From Gnetum montanum (Eukaryota > Streptophyta > Gnetopsida > Gnetales > Gnetaceae): DNA of 64,000 bases. Location of the stretch: assembly GCA_015680685.1 (NCBI GenBank), contig MNCI01008279.1:748072-812071 (forward strand), written 5' to 3'. Positions 23,473 to 34,720 of this stretch are shown one piece after another. How positions within the stretch are numbered: position 1 is the first letter of the stretch; each line of letters starts with the position of its first letter. The position numbers and the translations under genes are program-made. The notes below the pieces were generated by a model. That model worked only from the letters and a program-made list of their open reading frames with translations, ran no database searches and was not told the origin of the DNA.

Positions 23473-25467
23473 TGCCTCTCCTACAAGATTACAATAATGC
23501 CATACTTAGTGAGGAAGTTCATTGGAGAACCAATGAACTATATGATGATGAAGATTTGAGTACACAACCTGAAGTGGGGGTTTCTTATAGACATCCACAA
23601 AAGCAACGTCATCCCAACGCACGAAAGCATAACTTACAAGATGACGATGAACCTCTACTAGCCACTACAAGCTTAAAGCAAATATAGGAGGCTATTCGAA
23701 TCTTCTGTAGGCATCGTAAAGAGAGTGTCTACCTAGGCTTGATTTAAAAAAATTCCCTCCTTTTTTAGGAGGCTATGACTTAGATATGCAACAAAATTTA
23801 CTAGCCTTCTACGATGCGTGTACATGGAACAACATTGATAACGATTGGCAAAAACTTAAGCTCTTTTCTATGACACTCGTTGGCCTAGAAAAAGTATGGT
23901 ATAGATTGTTAAAACCAAATTCAATATGACTTTGGTTAATGATGGTAGAGTTATTTAACAAAAGATATCAAACCTACGTAAGAGTGTTAGCCTTGAGGAA
24001 AAAAATCCAAGGATGGAAACAAGCACAACATGAACCCTTGGACATGGCCTTAGAAAGATATTATGCACTATTAAACAATTTTCCAGCCCATGGGTTTTCC
24101 AAGGAAAGGCTCATGTACCATATTATTGATGGGCTACGTAATGAAACGAGAGAGACCTTAGGAATGTATGCCCAAGGTCAACTATATGAACTACGAACCC
24201 ATCAAGTCCAAGAGCTTATTACGCAAGTAGCAAAAGAAGAAGGAGAATTGGATAGATGGGAGAGTGTTGAAAAATATCAATGGGACTAGAGTCTTAACTT
24301 AACAAAGGTCCATGATCATACAAAGGAGAAATCAACCAATCTCAAGGTGGAAACATCATATTTGCCAACACAACAATGATTAGAAGAAGTCGAGGCAAAG
24401 ATCAATAAGATGTTGGAATGGACATATCAAAAGTATGGAGAATTTATCAACATTATTGGAGATAGAGTTTTGACAACCCAAGAAGCAGGACAAAACACTA
24501 GACAATTAGAAAGAAGGGATAAGGAAAATAAGTGCTCAACTGCCAATCATACGTATGAATGCAACATATGCTTGTATGATCACCCCAAAGGATAATTCCC
24601 AATATTGTTACATTAACATGAGCATTGGGGAAACACGCTACATCCAGAGTTCATACAAAAATACTATGTTCGATCACAGTGGTAACAATCCCAGTCGTGG
24701 GGGAGACCACCCTTAGACTAGAGACACCCTTCATATTATCCAAATCCAAATGCTTATCTAGTTCAACATCTTGTTTCTCCAACTAGGCCACCATACTCTA
24801 TTGCACCACATTACTATTCTCCTCAATACCATCAGCTCATGTCTTCAACACAACCACCACCTTGTGCACCTTATAATCCTCCTAACTTTCAACATTCTCG
24901 TCCTTTCCCTCCTTCCACATCGCCACCAATTGTTCCTAAGGTGTCTGCACCACCACAACAACCCACGAATGCTAGTTGTACCACTACTACCAATAGTAGT
25001 GCGAGGCCTCCTCAACATTCAAAGCACCCCTTCTTTAAACATAACTATAAGAAGGGACACCATAATTCCAAGGCCACCGCATCCTCCAACTCAACACAAG
25101 TCCCACACTGTGGTGCACCTCCATCTTCGAACCCGATGCCTCATGTTACTTCATCAAGGCCACCAACTCACTACAACAACAATACGGCCTAATGAACACA
25201 ACCATGGGAGGCATCACCCCAATCCTTGCATACCATCTAACGGTCCCAAATATCATAGTGGGTCAACGTGTTATCCGGGAACTACATCGTATAAATTGCC
25301 CCACTATGCTTCCTATAACCAAGTGTGTGAACCCCGATGCAGCAAGTATGATCAAGTTTCAATACTTCCAACATGCAAGGATCCTCACCCTTCATTTATT
25401 AATCCTTGCCGTACTCAACTGTTTAGTTATGGGGGATACCTCCCATTCTAATAACAAGAAGGATTAA
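23473..25467 (+). pseudogene. gag: gag of nested element
   Basis: The first stretch (from 23473, MPLLQDYNNAILSEE) is acidic. The gag core at about 23770-24290 (NDWQKLKLF, LRKKIQGWKQAQHEPLD, VAKEEGELDRWESVE) is nearly collinear with the core of element 1. A zinc-knuckle-like CNICLYDHPKG lies at about 24560-24593, followed by a stop. A Pro/His/Thr-rich linker is open at 24839-25192, and a last stretch runs to 25467. Stops (for example 23684, 23928, 24287) and shifts make it inactive. Unlike element 1, no protease or RT follows: the sequence passes straight into 3'-region-like DNA. Confidence 0.87.
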
Positions 25468-26829
25468 TAACCACTTTTTATTTTTCTTTGATTTTTCAAT
25501 TTTTGTTTTCCATTTTTTCATTTTTCAGATTTCTTGTTTTATCTTTTTGTCTTTTTATGTTTTTTGTAAGTAATCTCGTCTATTAATAAAACACTCATGT
25601 GGATCATTGGTTGAGGTGTGTTCTATGTTATTAAGTCTCGAGTGACCAATTATTTGGACAGTGAGCCCATTACACCCACTCATCCATTCTACTAATAAGA
25701 GGTTCTATTTAGGGGTACAATGATATTCTTGACATTTTAAAACTTAAAATTAATTTTTTGTTCATTGTACCTAGAATGAAGAAGGATGGACCAAGAGGGA
25801 ATGATTAGGGTGTGACATCAAGGGGACTTCTGGATTCTCTTTGGTGACCTTTGTGGGAGTTATCATGCAACGTGGTTGTACTATGATCCTTGTAGATCTA
25901 ACGAAAAATGGGAGTAAGAGTCATCAAAAGGGCACTCAAAAATCAAATGTTGTTCTAGGGGGTCCCACTGGAAAGACATGCACCCATACTTGAAGGTTGG
26001 TGGCTTCTCTAGATTCAATATTCAAAAAAAAAAAAAAAAAGAGAGAGAGAAAAGAAAAAAAAAGGGAAACATAAAGTGCCCCAAAATAAAAATCACTCCT
26101 CCCTTGGAACAAAACGCCAAGTGATCGTACACATTGTTGTTATGGTACTCTCATAGTTTCTCATCATGGGATGAAACCATGCGATGTCACTGATTAGAGG
26201 AATGGACTTGGTCTTGATCTTGGAATGATAGGTTAATGACATGTTAATCATGCTTTACATGTAGGATTGAATGTGCCTTGGGTTAGTATTCCTCATGTTC
26301 CAATCTCTACGATCCCTTTCTATAGTTCGTCTCATCTCACTATTCGTATAGTTGTAGCTCGTGTCGTGTGTAACATAGAATTTTCATCTCATTTTGGTGA
26401 TAATTACATGTGTGTGTTTTGTGGAGTTAGTGTGGACTACATTTAACCCTTCTAGTACCCACAGATACTTTAAGTGTGGTTACACAAGGGCATTATAGGT
26501 TGGAACCTGCTTTGGGAAGGACCCACTTGTGTAATCTTCATTGATGATATAGCTCACACACACCATTTCTCACCCTTAGCCTATTTTTCATAACATTCTT
26601 TCCTTACTATTATCCCTCTAAATTTCAACGTTTCAATGTACCATTACATAACCTTTTTCTTACCACCTACAGTTTTATTGTTTAATTACACTCACTCATC
26701 ATTCTTTGTGCCTTCAAAGTCATCTAATTACCTAAGAACTCCTTAACAATAGCCTAATGTCCTCATTTCCAACATTTATTTCTGGAAAATTCTTCAAAAA
26801 ATTTGGTATTTTGTTGTGCCTCATAATAC
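25468..26829 (+). other. 3'-region-like non-coding segment after gag
   Basis: It is T-rich at 25490-25560, with an A-run and GA-run at 26023-26075. Blocks such as CCTGCTTTGGGAAGGACCCAC (about 26507-26527) and ACCCATACTTGAAGGTT (about 25984) match the 3' non-coding region of element 1. This places the pol deletion cleanly between gag and the 3' region. Confidence 0.7.
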
Positions 26830-27080
26830 TGGGATGCGATATCGCGTACGCGATGTATCGTATGCAATATTACGTCCCCGTAACCTATAAATAGGTGAGC
26901 CCCCTACAACACTTAGCATCATTTATCTCATTCATGCAGGGGAGTTTTTGAAATTTTTCTTTGCAACTTGCAATTGAGTGACCCTTTCTTTTCTCACTAT
27001 ATCTCACTCACTGGTACTCTAATTTTAATTCCATTTGAACCTACTTGAACCCAGAGTGTTCAGCTTATTCGTGGGGGAGG
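26830..27080 (+). promoter_or_regulatory. Internal LTR-like promoter fragment
   Basis: GCGATATCGCGTACGCGAT (26836-26854) and the following GTATCG/GCAATATTACG words resemble the U3 of the element's own LTRs. A TATA box (CCTATAAATAGG, about 26883-26894) follows at the same spacing as in the LTRs. No LTR 3' end or primer site is present. It may drive the downstream ORF separately. That role is inferred. Confidence 0.6.
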
Positions 27081-27370
27081 GGCACTTGCCAAAAAGTGCC
27101 TAAATGTTTTAGAATTTATCATCGCCCAAAGGACATCATCTAGGATAATTAACTATAACACTTAGAATAAATATGCCCAAAAATCATTTAATCCTTAGGT
27201 ATACTGGGAAATTAAATTGAAAAACCACCTAAGTAAAAAGGGACCCATTATTACAAACGTTCGGGCAAGATCACATGGAAATAAAATAAGATCCTTAATT
27301 AAGGAAAGCAGTAAGGTATAACTTAAATTCTAAAAAAACCTTACTAATTCTTGACCTCGTGTGATTGCAG
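27081..27370 (+). other. Presumed untranslated leader of the extra ORF
   Basis: It has no coding trace. It ends in GTGTGATTGCAG directly before ATGGC, which looks like a splice acceptor. The related copy on the - strand has TGTGATTAAAA before ATGGC at 53581. Confidence 0.4.
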
Positions 27371-30159
27371 ATGGCCCCGAAACATGGACAACAGGAAGGT
27401 CCTACTCAGGGTGGGAGAAAATGATCTCAAAGAGGTGGAAGATAAGGTTTTTCTGGACAACATGAAGAATAGGAGGAGTAATCATTCAACATTCATCAAG
27501 AAGAACCTCCTACTGGATGGTCTGGGCAGGCAGAAGGAGGAGCTACTATAGCGCCTTAATAGGGACAACAACTCACATTGCCCCAAGATTGCATTCAGGC
27601 CATCCATGAGAAGTCCACATTTACTGTAGTGATTGTGGAATTGAACTTCAAATATTTTGCGAAGCTCGCTCCTAAGGCTATTAGGGATCACCTCACAGGG
27701 TCTCCCTTATGGCCTATCCTCTTTGAAAGCGATGCCTGGTACCTAGGAGAAATGTACCAGTTTTGGCACAAGAGAGAGCAAGGCACAACTATCAATATTT
27801 GTGGGGTGACAGTTGACTTCTTTACATAGGCCATTTTGGAAGTGTTGAACCTTCCAAATACAAGGCCCAAAGTTGCTTAGTTCTCCACCCATTCAGACCT
27901 TGATGTGCAAAAGGATTGGTTGGAGAAGGCTTATGGTAGAGATAAAAAATTTGGTGAGTTGATGACGAAAGAGAGAATTTATTTTAAAATTGGAACATAT
28001 CACCTCTTCCCCACAAAAGGCTTGAAAAGAATATCCACATATGCGGCCAGAGGATGTGTAGTATTGATGGGAAAGGTTAATGCTAACCTACCCCATCTAT
28101 ATTTAACGGAGATCCTGAGGTGGTTCGAGGAATGGAATATAGGGAAGATGACACTACCTTTCCCTTGTCTTATTAGAAAGCTATGCCAACGTTTTGGTAT
28201 TCAGGGGTACACCAATAATGTCCTTTGAAAGGCTCAGACTATTTCATATGTTGAATTGCTAAAGGCACCGACTCCAAGGAAAAGCACTGGCAAAGAGTTG
28301 GGACCTAAACAAGAAGAAGAACAGATGGCTGGACCAACTGCAACTCAACTTGTAGGACATGTTCAACCTCTAGCCATAGGTCCCAGCCAACAACAAGAAG
28401 TAGGGCCTAGCATAGGCCATGATCAGCTACCACCAGTGCAAGACTATAGATCGTTGATAAGTGATCTTAGGACCATCGCTGAGATGGTTAGTTGGGGAAG
28501 TCATGATGATGCAAACCTCTTCCATGTCATCGATGATGCCATTTAGCCTACGGTTTCATTGGATCGCACAAGGAAGGAAGTATCCATCCACCTAGGAGGA
28601 GGGAAAAGTAGATGGTCACAACAAATCTCAGGAAATGCAGCATCCTTCTAGGTGCAGTTAGAGACTGGTGAAGGGGCCATTATGGTGGTCATGCAACACC
28701 ATAATGCTACGGGAGCTACAGAAGTGATCGCTAACCACATCAAAGAATCCTTCAACGTACCTGTTGTGCCGCTGGCAGATCTCACAGGAGCATGGGATGC
28801 TCAAACTCTAGCTAGAACCTCAGTGACTCTTGCAGAACATGAGGATGTGCTTGATCGATTGCTGCAAACAGGGTAAGTCCTAGCATCCTTATTTGACATC
28901 CCTCAGGATGTTATGGCAATTTAGTCAGACCTCATTTCCACAAAGGGGAAGATGGTATTATTCGAAGTGAGGGCCAAGCATGCAGAAGCAGAAGTGTAGA
29001 AACTACAAGAGTAGCTCATGGCCTTCAAGCAGCACAACGGGATCCTTTGCAATTTGTTCCTGCAGACCAGCTAGATAACTTTAGAATTAAGCAACTAATA
29101 GAGGTAATTGCAGAGAATAAAAAGGTGGCTGAAGAAAAAGAGAAGGGTGTTTGGTATGCCTCTGCATCACACGTGCAAACCCATGCACATCTTAAGGCAC
29201 TCAAAGCCTTATAGAAAGAAAACAAGCAGCTGGTTGTAGACAACCTTTGGTTGACCACTGTAGAAAAGCAAAAGAATGTTCTTGATGAACATTTTCATCA
29301 ATTATGAGAACAATTCATCTAGTTCAATCGAGATGTAACCCGTTTAGCTAAAGAAAATCGAACCCTCTCGATGGAGGAGGTACGCATCATTCATCAAAAG
29401 TCAGAAATTGAGATAAGCGTGTGGCAGAGTGAGGCTAAACGACATGCGAAGTTGAAGGAGAACTTCTGGGATTAGGTGGGGATGTACAAAAAAATTCTAG
29501 AGAAGGAGATCCATATGGCCAAGGTCCAGATCAACACTATCAGTGCTCAACACACTGACTGGCGGGCTGTATTGGACACATATGCCTTCACCCACCAAGC
29601 AGAAGTTAAGAGCCAAGACTTGTAGATTCAGGATTTGATGGAATACATGGAGTTGGAAAACCTTAGATATGCTAACCTTACCATGTTAATAGCAGGGTGC
29701 CCAAGGATAGAGCTTGAGCAATAGGTAGCAACCATCCACAGCAAATACGAAGCAGAATTTGTAGAGCGCAAGAAGTTGTTAGAGAAACTGGAAGTTGCAA
29801 ATTCTGAACTTGAGGTGGTAAAAGCCAGCTACCAAGGATAAAAAGGTGTCACAATAGACTTTGCTTGATGACTAATAGATTTTTAGGAGCATAAGGATAA
29901 AGCCAGAGCCTATGAAGAGGAACAACGGGTGTTTGCGGCTTGGTATGTCAAAGCCAATCATATGTTTCTACAGCTACCTTGTCCATGGGAAGTGCCAACT
30001 CCATCAAACATTGGAACACTAGCATGGATGGCACAAGATCCACAGACTAAAGAGGAGAAGCTCCAGGCCATACTTCAGCATCATCAAACCTCAAAACCTA
30101 GAGCACAAGACAAAGGGAAGGCACCAATGGAGGAGCCACCACCACTAGGAACTACATGA
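27371..30159 (+). pseudogene. Plant-transposon-like domain plus coiled-coil ORF, in place of pol
   Basis: The start at 27371 opens MAPKHGQQEGPTQGG. After shifts, a globular domain lies at about 27590-28210: FKYFAKLAPKAIRDHL, YLGEMYQFWHKREQ, then MTLPFPCLIRKLCQRFGIQG. This resembles the putative plant transposon protein domain. A Gln/Pro-rich linker (28256-28450) and an acidic segment follow. About 28920-29880 is a long Glu/Lys/Gln coiled coil (for example NRTLSMEEVRIIHQKSEIEI), and the C-terminus (29929-30159) is clean and ends KGKAPMEEPPPLGTT. I count at least a dozen in-frame stops, mostly CAG or CAA to TAG or TAA. No nuclease or polymerase motif is seen. The function is unknown; a structural or host-derived role is possible. 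A diverged copy lies at 51117-53581. Confidence 0.7.
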
Positions 30160-30312
30160 GTTCCAAATTTTTGTAGTTGTAGAAAAATTGTGTTGTGTCT
30201 TCATTTTGTTTTATTTTCATTTCACACTATGCCATCGTTCCATTTTCACCATCTAGTAATCCCATACCTATCGATTGTGTAATAACTGTAACTCGAGGAT
30301 GAGTTTTCATTT

Positions 30313-30325
30313 AGTCGTGGGGGTA
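30313..30325 (+). other. Polypurine tract of nested element
   Basis: AGTCGTGGGGGTA immediately precedes the 3' LTR and parallels that of element 1. Confidence 0.75.
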
Positions 30326-31122
30326 TGATGAGTCACGTTTTGGGCGATCGTGATATTGCGTACGCGATATCGTAGCTTGCTACCAGTTCTATAAATAAGA
30401 GGTGGCTCTCCCTTGTTTCATAATTAGAGTAGACTATAGTGAAAATCTGGTAGTTTATCCCTCTAGAGATAGAATTATTTTCTAGTGTTTGACTGCAGTG
30501 TGGTGAATGTAATGGTACGACATCCTTTATTCGGGTGTGACGTACTTGGACATGCACATGAACAAAAATAAAGATCGATATTACTTCATCATTGCAGCAT
30601 TCACTTAGTTTAATTAATTATTTATTTAATTGTTATTTACTTATTTCTTAGTTAATCTCTCTTACCCTTAAACTCATGTTAAACGCAAAATGAGTACGAC
30701 CCAATCATGAGCATTTAAGTGTGACTACTTGGTACCCAGTAGCATACCTAGGCCATGCACTTGGTAATCCTAGTGGTATTCGTGCACGAGGTCCAAGATG
30801 TGTATGGATGATTAAGGAATGAATGCTCATTACACTTAGGCTAGTTTATATTCCTTCTCACCCTTTTCCTCCTAGCTTAGTTACTATTACTTTCCATTGC
30901 CTTTAGGAGTAGCGTTAGACTAGAAAACACATCATACACCTCACTCTAGACTAAACCATATGTGATAAAGCTAATACTAGTCTATGTGGGAAGACAGTGA
31001 AGTGTGACCTAAGGATAACTATCTAGGTGTGACAACTAGTCCGTCTATGGAGTTCGACTGGATCGCGTGTGAAAATGCTCGTATTTGTATGGTTGAGTGT
31101 AGGGGTATCTTAGCACTCATCA
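30326..31122 (+). repeat. 3' LTR of nested element
   Basis: It starts TGATGAGTCACG and ends CACTCATCA. TATA is at about 30389-30396. It is slightly shorter than the 5' copy. Confidence 0.95.
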
Positions 31123-31960
31123 ACCTCTTTCCTTACCTTTGAAGTGATTGGCTCTCTATTGATTGGAGCTCTTGTTTCTTTTTGCCATCAACCTCTACAA
31201 CTTTCTTGAGAGAAAAGCTATTTCGTCTTCACTACCCTCATCTGGCTCAGCAGGTTCCTTTTTCTTGGAGGATGATTATAGGACTATGGGTTTTTCTTGA
31301 ATAGCCCCTTTACTTATGAGGTTCATTTCATAAACAATAAGAGCACTTTGAAGCTCTTCAAATTTTAGAAATAAGAAATCTCAAATTTTTTCCATGGCAA
31401 TAACTTTTGGTCTAAACTCTAGTTGGAAAGTTCTAATCACCTTTATTATGACATTTCTTTCAGATAAATCTTTACCAGCACCTCTAAAAGCCACAACAAG
31501 ATCGTTTGCTCTAGAGAAATACTCTTTTATTTTTTCACCTTCTCTCATTTTGGGCTTATCGTACTCACTTTACAAAACTAAGAGTTTAGATTGCTTAACT
31601 ATTGAGGTTCCCTCATAAGTAGCCTCTAAAGTTACCCAAATTTCTTTGGCCATTTTACAACTAGCTATGCTATTAAATTTAGATTTTTTCAAGGCATAAT
31701 ATAAATTTTTTTTTCTTTTGAATCAAACATGAACTTATATTTTTCTTCTTGTGTCCATTTGCTCCACTACTTGATGGCCTTTGTTGTGCTATTAATGGGC
31801 AGTGTGTAGCCTCTCAGGATGGACTCCCAAACTTCAAATTCCAGAGACTTGAAGAAGCCTTGCATTCTTACCTTCTAATAGATGAAGTCAAACCCATCAA
31901 ACATTGGTGGCTTTATGTATGAATTTCCATCTATTTTCCACTCTTGAAAGTTGATGTAGA
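31123..31960 (-). pseudogene. gag: Copia gag, N-terminal part (left of nested insertion on its own strand)
   Basis: Read on the - strand from about 31960, the trace has SYIKPPMFDGFDFIY followed by KVRMQGFF, the standard N-terminus of plant copia gag (UBN2/DUF4219 type). Next come WVTLEATYEGTS, YFSRANDLV and EFRPKVIAMEKI. It ends in a Glu/Asp/Ser-rich linker near 31200 just before the nested insertion point. Several Trp or Gln codons are now stops. The remainder is at 21880-22504. Gag would form the particle and recruit the element RNA. Confidence 0.85.
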
Positions 31961-31975
31961 GTGTAAGAGTATTAG

Positions 31976-31989
31976 GATTCAATACCGCT
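31976..31989 (-). other. Degenerate primer binding site, tRNA-iMet-like
   Basis: On the - strand the text after the 5' LTR end reads GCGGTATTGAATCC. Compared with the usual copia TGGTATCAGAGCC it keeps the GGTAT and CC anchors but differs at several bases. Its position at the LTR edge is the main support. Confidence 0.55.
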
Positions 31990-33161
31990 TGAGAATCGTA
32001 GAACTTATAAAAGGTGGGGGGAAGGGGGGGGGGGGGGGGTGCGGGGTGCGGTGTGCGGTGTGTGCGGGGTTGGGAATGAATAAGTTCCCAAAAATAAAAT
32101 TTACAACAAAAAAAATCACAACCAAATTTAACATGGTTTTCCAACTTGGGTAGTTCATACTTGAAGGGTAGTTCACTTGCACACCTCCAGACTTTGTTTC
32201 TCAGAAAAGTGGTTTCAAGGGCATCATATCTTGTACAAGCTCTAAGCTCTACTCCAAAGTGTTTTTTTGCTATGAAACCACTCAACCCCATAAGATTCTA
32301 ATAAGCTTAGAAAGTGGTGTAAAGGATTGCAAACCTCTACAAATTAAGCTCCACTACAAAGCATTTTGACACTGCACAAGCACTCAATCCCATAGAATCC
32401 CGACAAGCTCAATAATGATGCCTTCTAGCAAGAAGCACATCAACCCCAACGAGGCAACAATAAAGAAATAAAATCATAAGAAAAGAATGTAACTATCTTT
32501 ATAGATCCTTGTACTTTGAAGCACAATTCATATTCAATCAATTAAATGATTTTACAAATGAAGTACACAAGTACAATATACAATGATTACTTAATAGAGA
32601 TAGTTTATGCACAAAACTTGTTCAATACCCAAGAATATGAAGTCTTATTATAGCCTCAAAGTTTCCAAAATTACCTTAGAATTCATTTAATGACTATGTA
32701 ATGGCTAGTATAAACATCTCCTTCGAGATTTGGATATCTCTTTGAAAATGACTTCAATTTTGGGGAGACATCTCTTTTGAGATGGGGACATATTCTCTTG
32801 AAAGGAGATGTCTATTATTTTTGGGTGACATCTTCTTTGGGTATCCCCCATTTCATCCAAGACATCTTCTACATCTGGGAGACATCTTCTCCTAAGACGA
32901 GATGTCTTGTATTTTTGAGAAACATCTTCTTTGCATTTGAACTTTGATTCTAAAGCTTCCTCTTGATCACCAGAGCATCTTCTTTTAGCTTGTAGTTTTC
33001 TTTACTTATCCATGCTCCCTTAAGTCCTTGTAGTCTCTACTTTAAGATTTCTTGTAGATGTCATTTTTTGAGCTCTCCTTCATCCCTGCAAAAACATCAC
33101 ACTTCATAATATTCTATGTTCTCCATTTTTCTTCAAGTTTTGACATACTAGAAGTTGAACA
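31990..33161 (-). repeat. 5' LTR of the copia-type element
   Basis: On the + strand it reads TGAGAATC...TTGAACA. It is homologous to 17906-19044. It carries an inserted G-rich block (32016-32073) that the other LTR lacks, and an AGACATCTTCTC array at about 32763-32935. Confidence 0.9.
32016..32073. repeat. Poly-G and GTGCGG simple repeat
   Basis: Six G, AA, sixteen G, then GTGCGGGGTGCGGTGTGCGG-like repeats. It is absent at the matching place in the other copia LTR, so it arose after insertion or is an assembly or sequencing artefact. Confidence 0.85.
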
Positions 33162-33166
33162 GTAAC
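33162..33166. repeat. Target site duplication GTAAC (right)
   Basis: It directly follows the copia 5' LTR and is identical to 17901-17905. Confidence 0.85.
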
Positions 33167-34429
33167 ATCTTAATGTTTCAAACATAGGATCTTAAATTTT
33201 TTATTTATTTTTTATGCTTAGTTTTTAAGCATAAACACATATTTAATATATTATGCTAATAATATATTGTAGCTTACTAGTGATTTATGTTAGTGCATTC
33301 TAATATTTCTCTTATGCTTATTCTTATGAATATGCATCTTAAGGTTTAAACCCTTGACTCCTTATTTACATGCATTGGCATTTTATACATCATGGTATAT
33401 TTTCTTATGAGCTTATGTATGATCCTTTGGAATTATTGGTAAGTTTACATGTTTTATTATTTCTTGATATTATGTTTCTTAAGGTTTTGACCTTGGAACT
33501 TACTCTTATTACATGTTCAGGAAATAATATTTCTTATATTTCTTTTCTTGATTATTTGGAGGGAGGAAGGTGTTGGAACCTAAAATAAGTGAAACATAGG
33601 TACACCCTAAGATTTATAAAAGTTTATAACTTAGTTTTCCCTAGTAGAATCAAACCTATGACCTAGGGTTACAAGTCCAAGAGCTGTACCACTAAGGTAA
33701 CACCTTATTATTTCTTTTCTTGATTATTATTTCTTAACATTTACTAATGCCTAGTACCTCTTATAAAAAACATGTTGTAAGGATGGTGGTGGTCCATTGC
33801 TAGTATTTTTTTTATTTTATTTAAATTAGATTTTTATGTTATTTGGGTTTGAAATATTGTAAGAATATGGTTATGAGACATGTTAAATAAATATTTGAGG
33901 CTTATTCCAATTATCCTTTTATTTTATCTTGAAACCCATTTTTGGACATAAGACTCATTATAGTACTCTCTTAGAGACTTTATTCCATTGGCTAATCATT
34001 GGACCCTTATGTAGATACATGTTATCTTATTTTAAAAAAATAATTATTAATTCTTTAGTCTTAGAATTTTCCATATTCTATCTCTTATTTGACATCCCAT
34101 TCTTGAATGCTAAGGATAAATAACATTTCAACATGGATAACTTAAATAAAGCACCTTGAATGAAGCAATGACATTGTGAATTAATGAAAATAGAAGAAAA
34201 TAACTTTATTGACAATGGTAAAACACCTCAAAGAAAATTCATGTCATGCATAAGAAGCCTAGTAACCAAAATTTTAATTGTAATTTTGAAGGGGATTTAA
34301 GAGTAGATATAATTGTCTTTTTTCCCATCAAAAATCTTATCTTATGACCTTGTTTCGGAAAATTTTTGAACAGTTTTTGATATGTAAAATGAAATTTATA
34401 GTCCATATGCTATGAATTTCATTTATACC
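33167..34429. other. Unassigned AT-rich DNA
   Basis: No domain was recognised. The short hydrophobic frames are chance products of T-rich DNA. Confidence 0.35.
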
Positions 34430-34720
34430 AACATGTGGAAGCCAAAAATGTCAAATGCATTACTAAATTTGGTAGCAAAAAGCCAAAAACGTTGGTGGCC
34501 CACACATTAGAATTTGGGCCATGAAAATAGCCCAAATATGCCACCAAATTTGGCAAGAAAAGCTTCACATGTTGGTGGTCCATACATTGTATTTTTTGGT
34601 GGGAAAAAGTTCAAAAAATGTTTTTTTTTTAAATCCAAAAAGTTAAAAACACTAGTGGTTCACATGCTATCGATTTTGGCCATCAAGAGTATCAAAAAAC
34701 ATTGCATGGAATGTTAGAAA
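34430..34720. repeat. Degenerate tandem repeat, about 100 bp unit
   Basis: Three diverged units share GCCAAAAA(C/T)GTTGGTGG(C/T)CCACACATT-like text, then TTTGG and GCCA(T/A)GAAA. They are repeated near 34441, 34488, 34565 and 34640. Confidence 0.55.

Larger units (their letters stand above)
22505..31122 (+). mobile_element. Nested gypsy element with gag, no pol, and a long extra ORF
   Basis: Two LTRs (TGATGAG...CTCATCA) bound an element of 8.6 kb inserted in the copia gag. Flanking bases are ACCTT on the left and ACCTC on the right, a 4 of 5 match to a 5-bp target duplication. The order is LTR, primer site, gag, a 3' region like that of element 1, an internal LTR-like promoter fragment, a long ORF remnant, polypurine tract, LTR. 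No protease, RT, RNase H or integrase motif is present. Gag and both LTR ends are close to element 1, so element 1's family is the likely enzyme source. Confidence 0.9.
17906..33161 (-). mobile_element. Ty1/copia-type element without visible pol, interrupted by a nested element
   Basis: Two LTRs in direct orientation (31990-33161 as 5', 17906-19044 as 3') flank a primer-like site, a copia-style gag and a purine tract. Perfect 5-bp duplications GTAAC bound the whole. Removing the nested gypsy insertion (22505-31122 and its duplication) leaves about 6.6 kb. After gag there is only about 2.8 kb before the 3' LTR. It holds no protease, integrase, RT or RNase H motif that I can find on the - strand. 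Instead it has a second ORF remnant resembling plant putative-transposon proteins. It is therefore a non-autonomous element that would need another copia element's enzymes. Confidence 0.85.

Noticed and set aside
24771-25451. 226-codon His/Pro/Leu-rich open frame overlapping the gag linker
   Set aside because: It is the out-of-frame reading of the Pro/His/Thr-rich gag linker (24839-25192). Low-complexity CCA/CAT codons keep several frames open.
31944-32153. Gly-rich open frame across the poly-G block
   Set aside because: It is produced by the homopolymer. The real coding trace is copia gag on the other strand.
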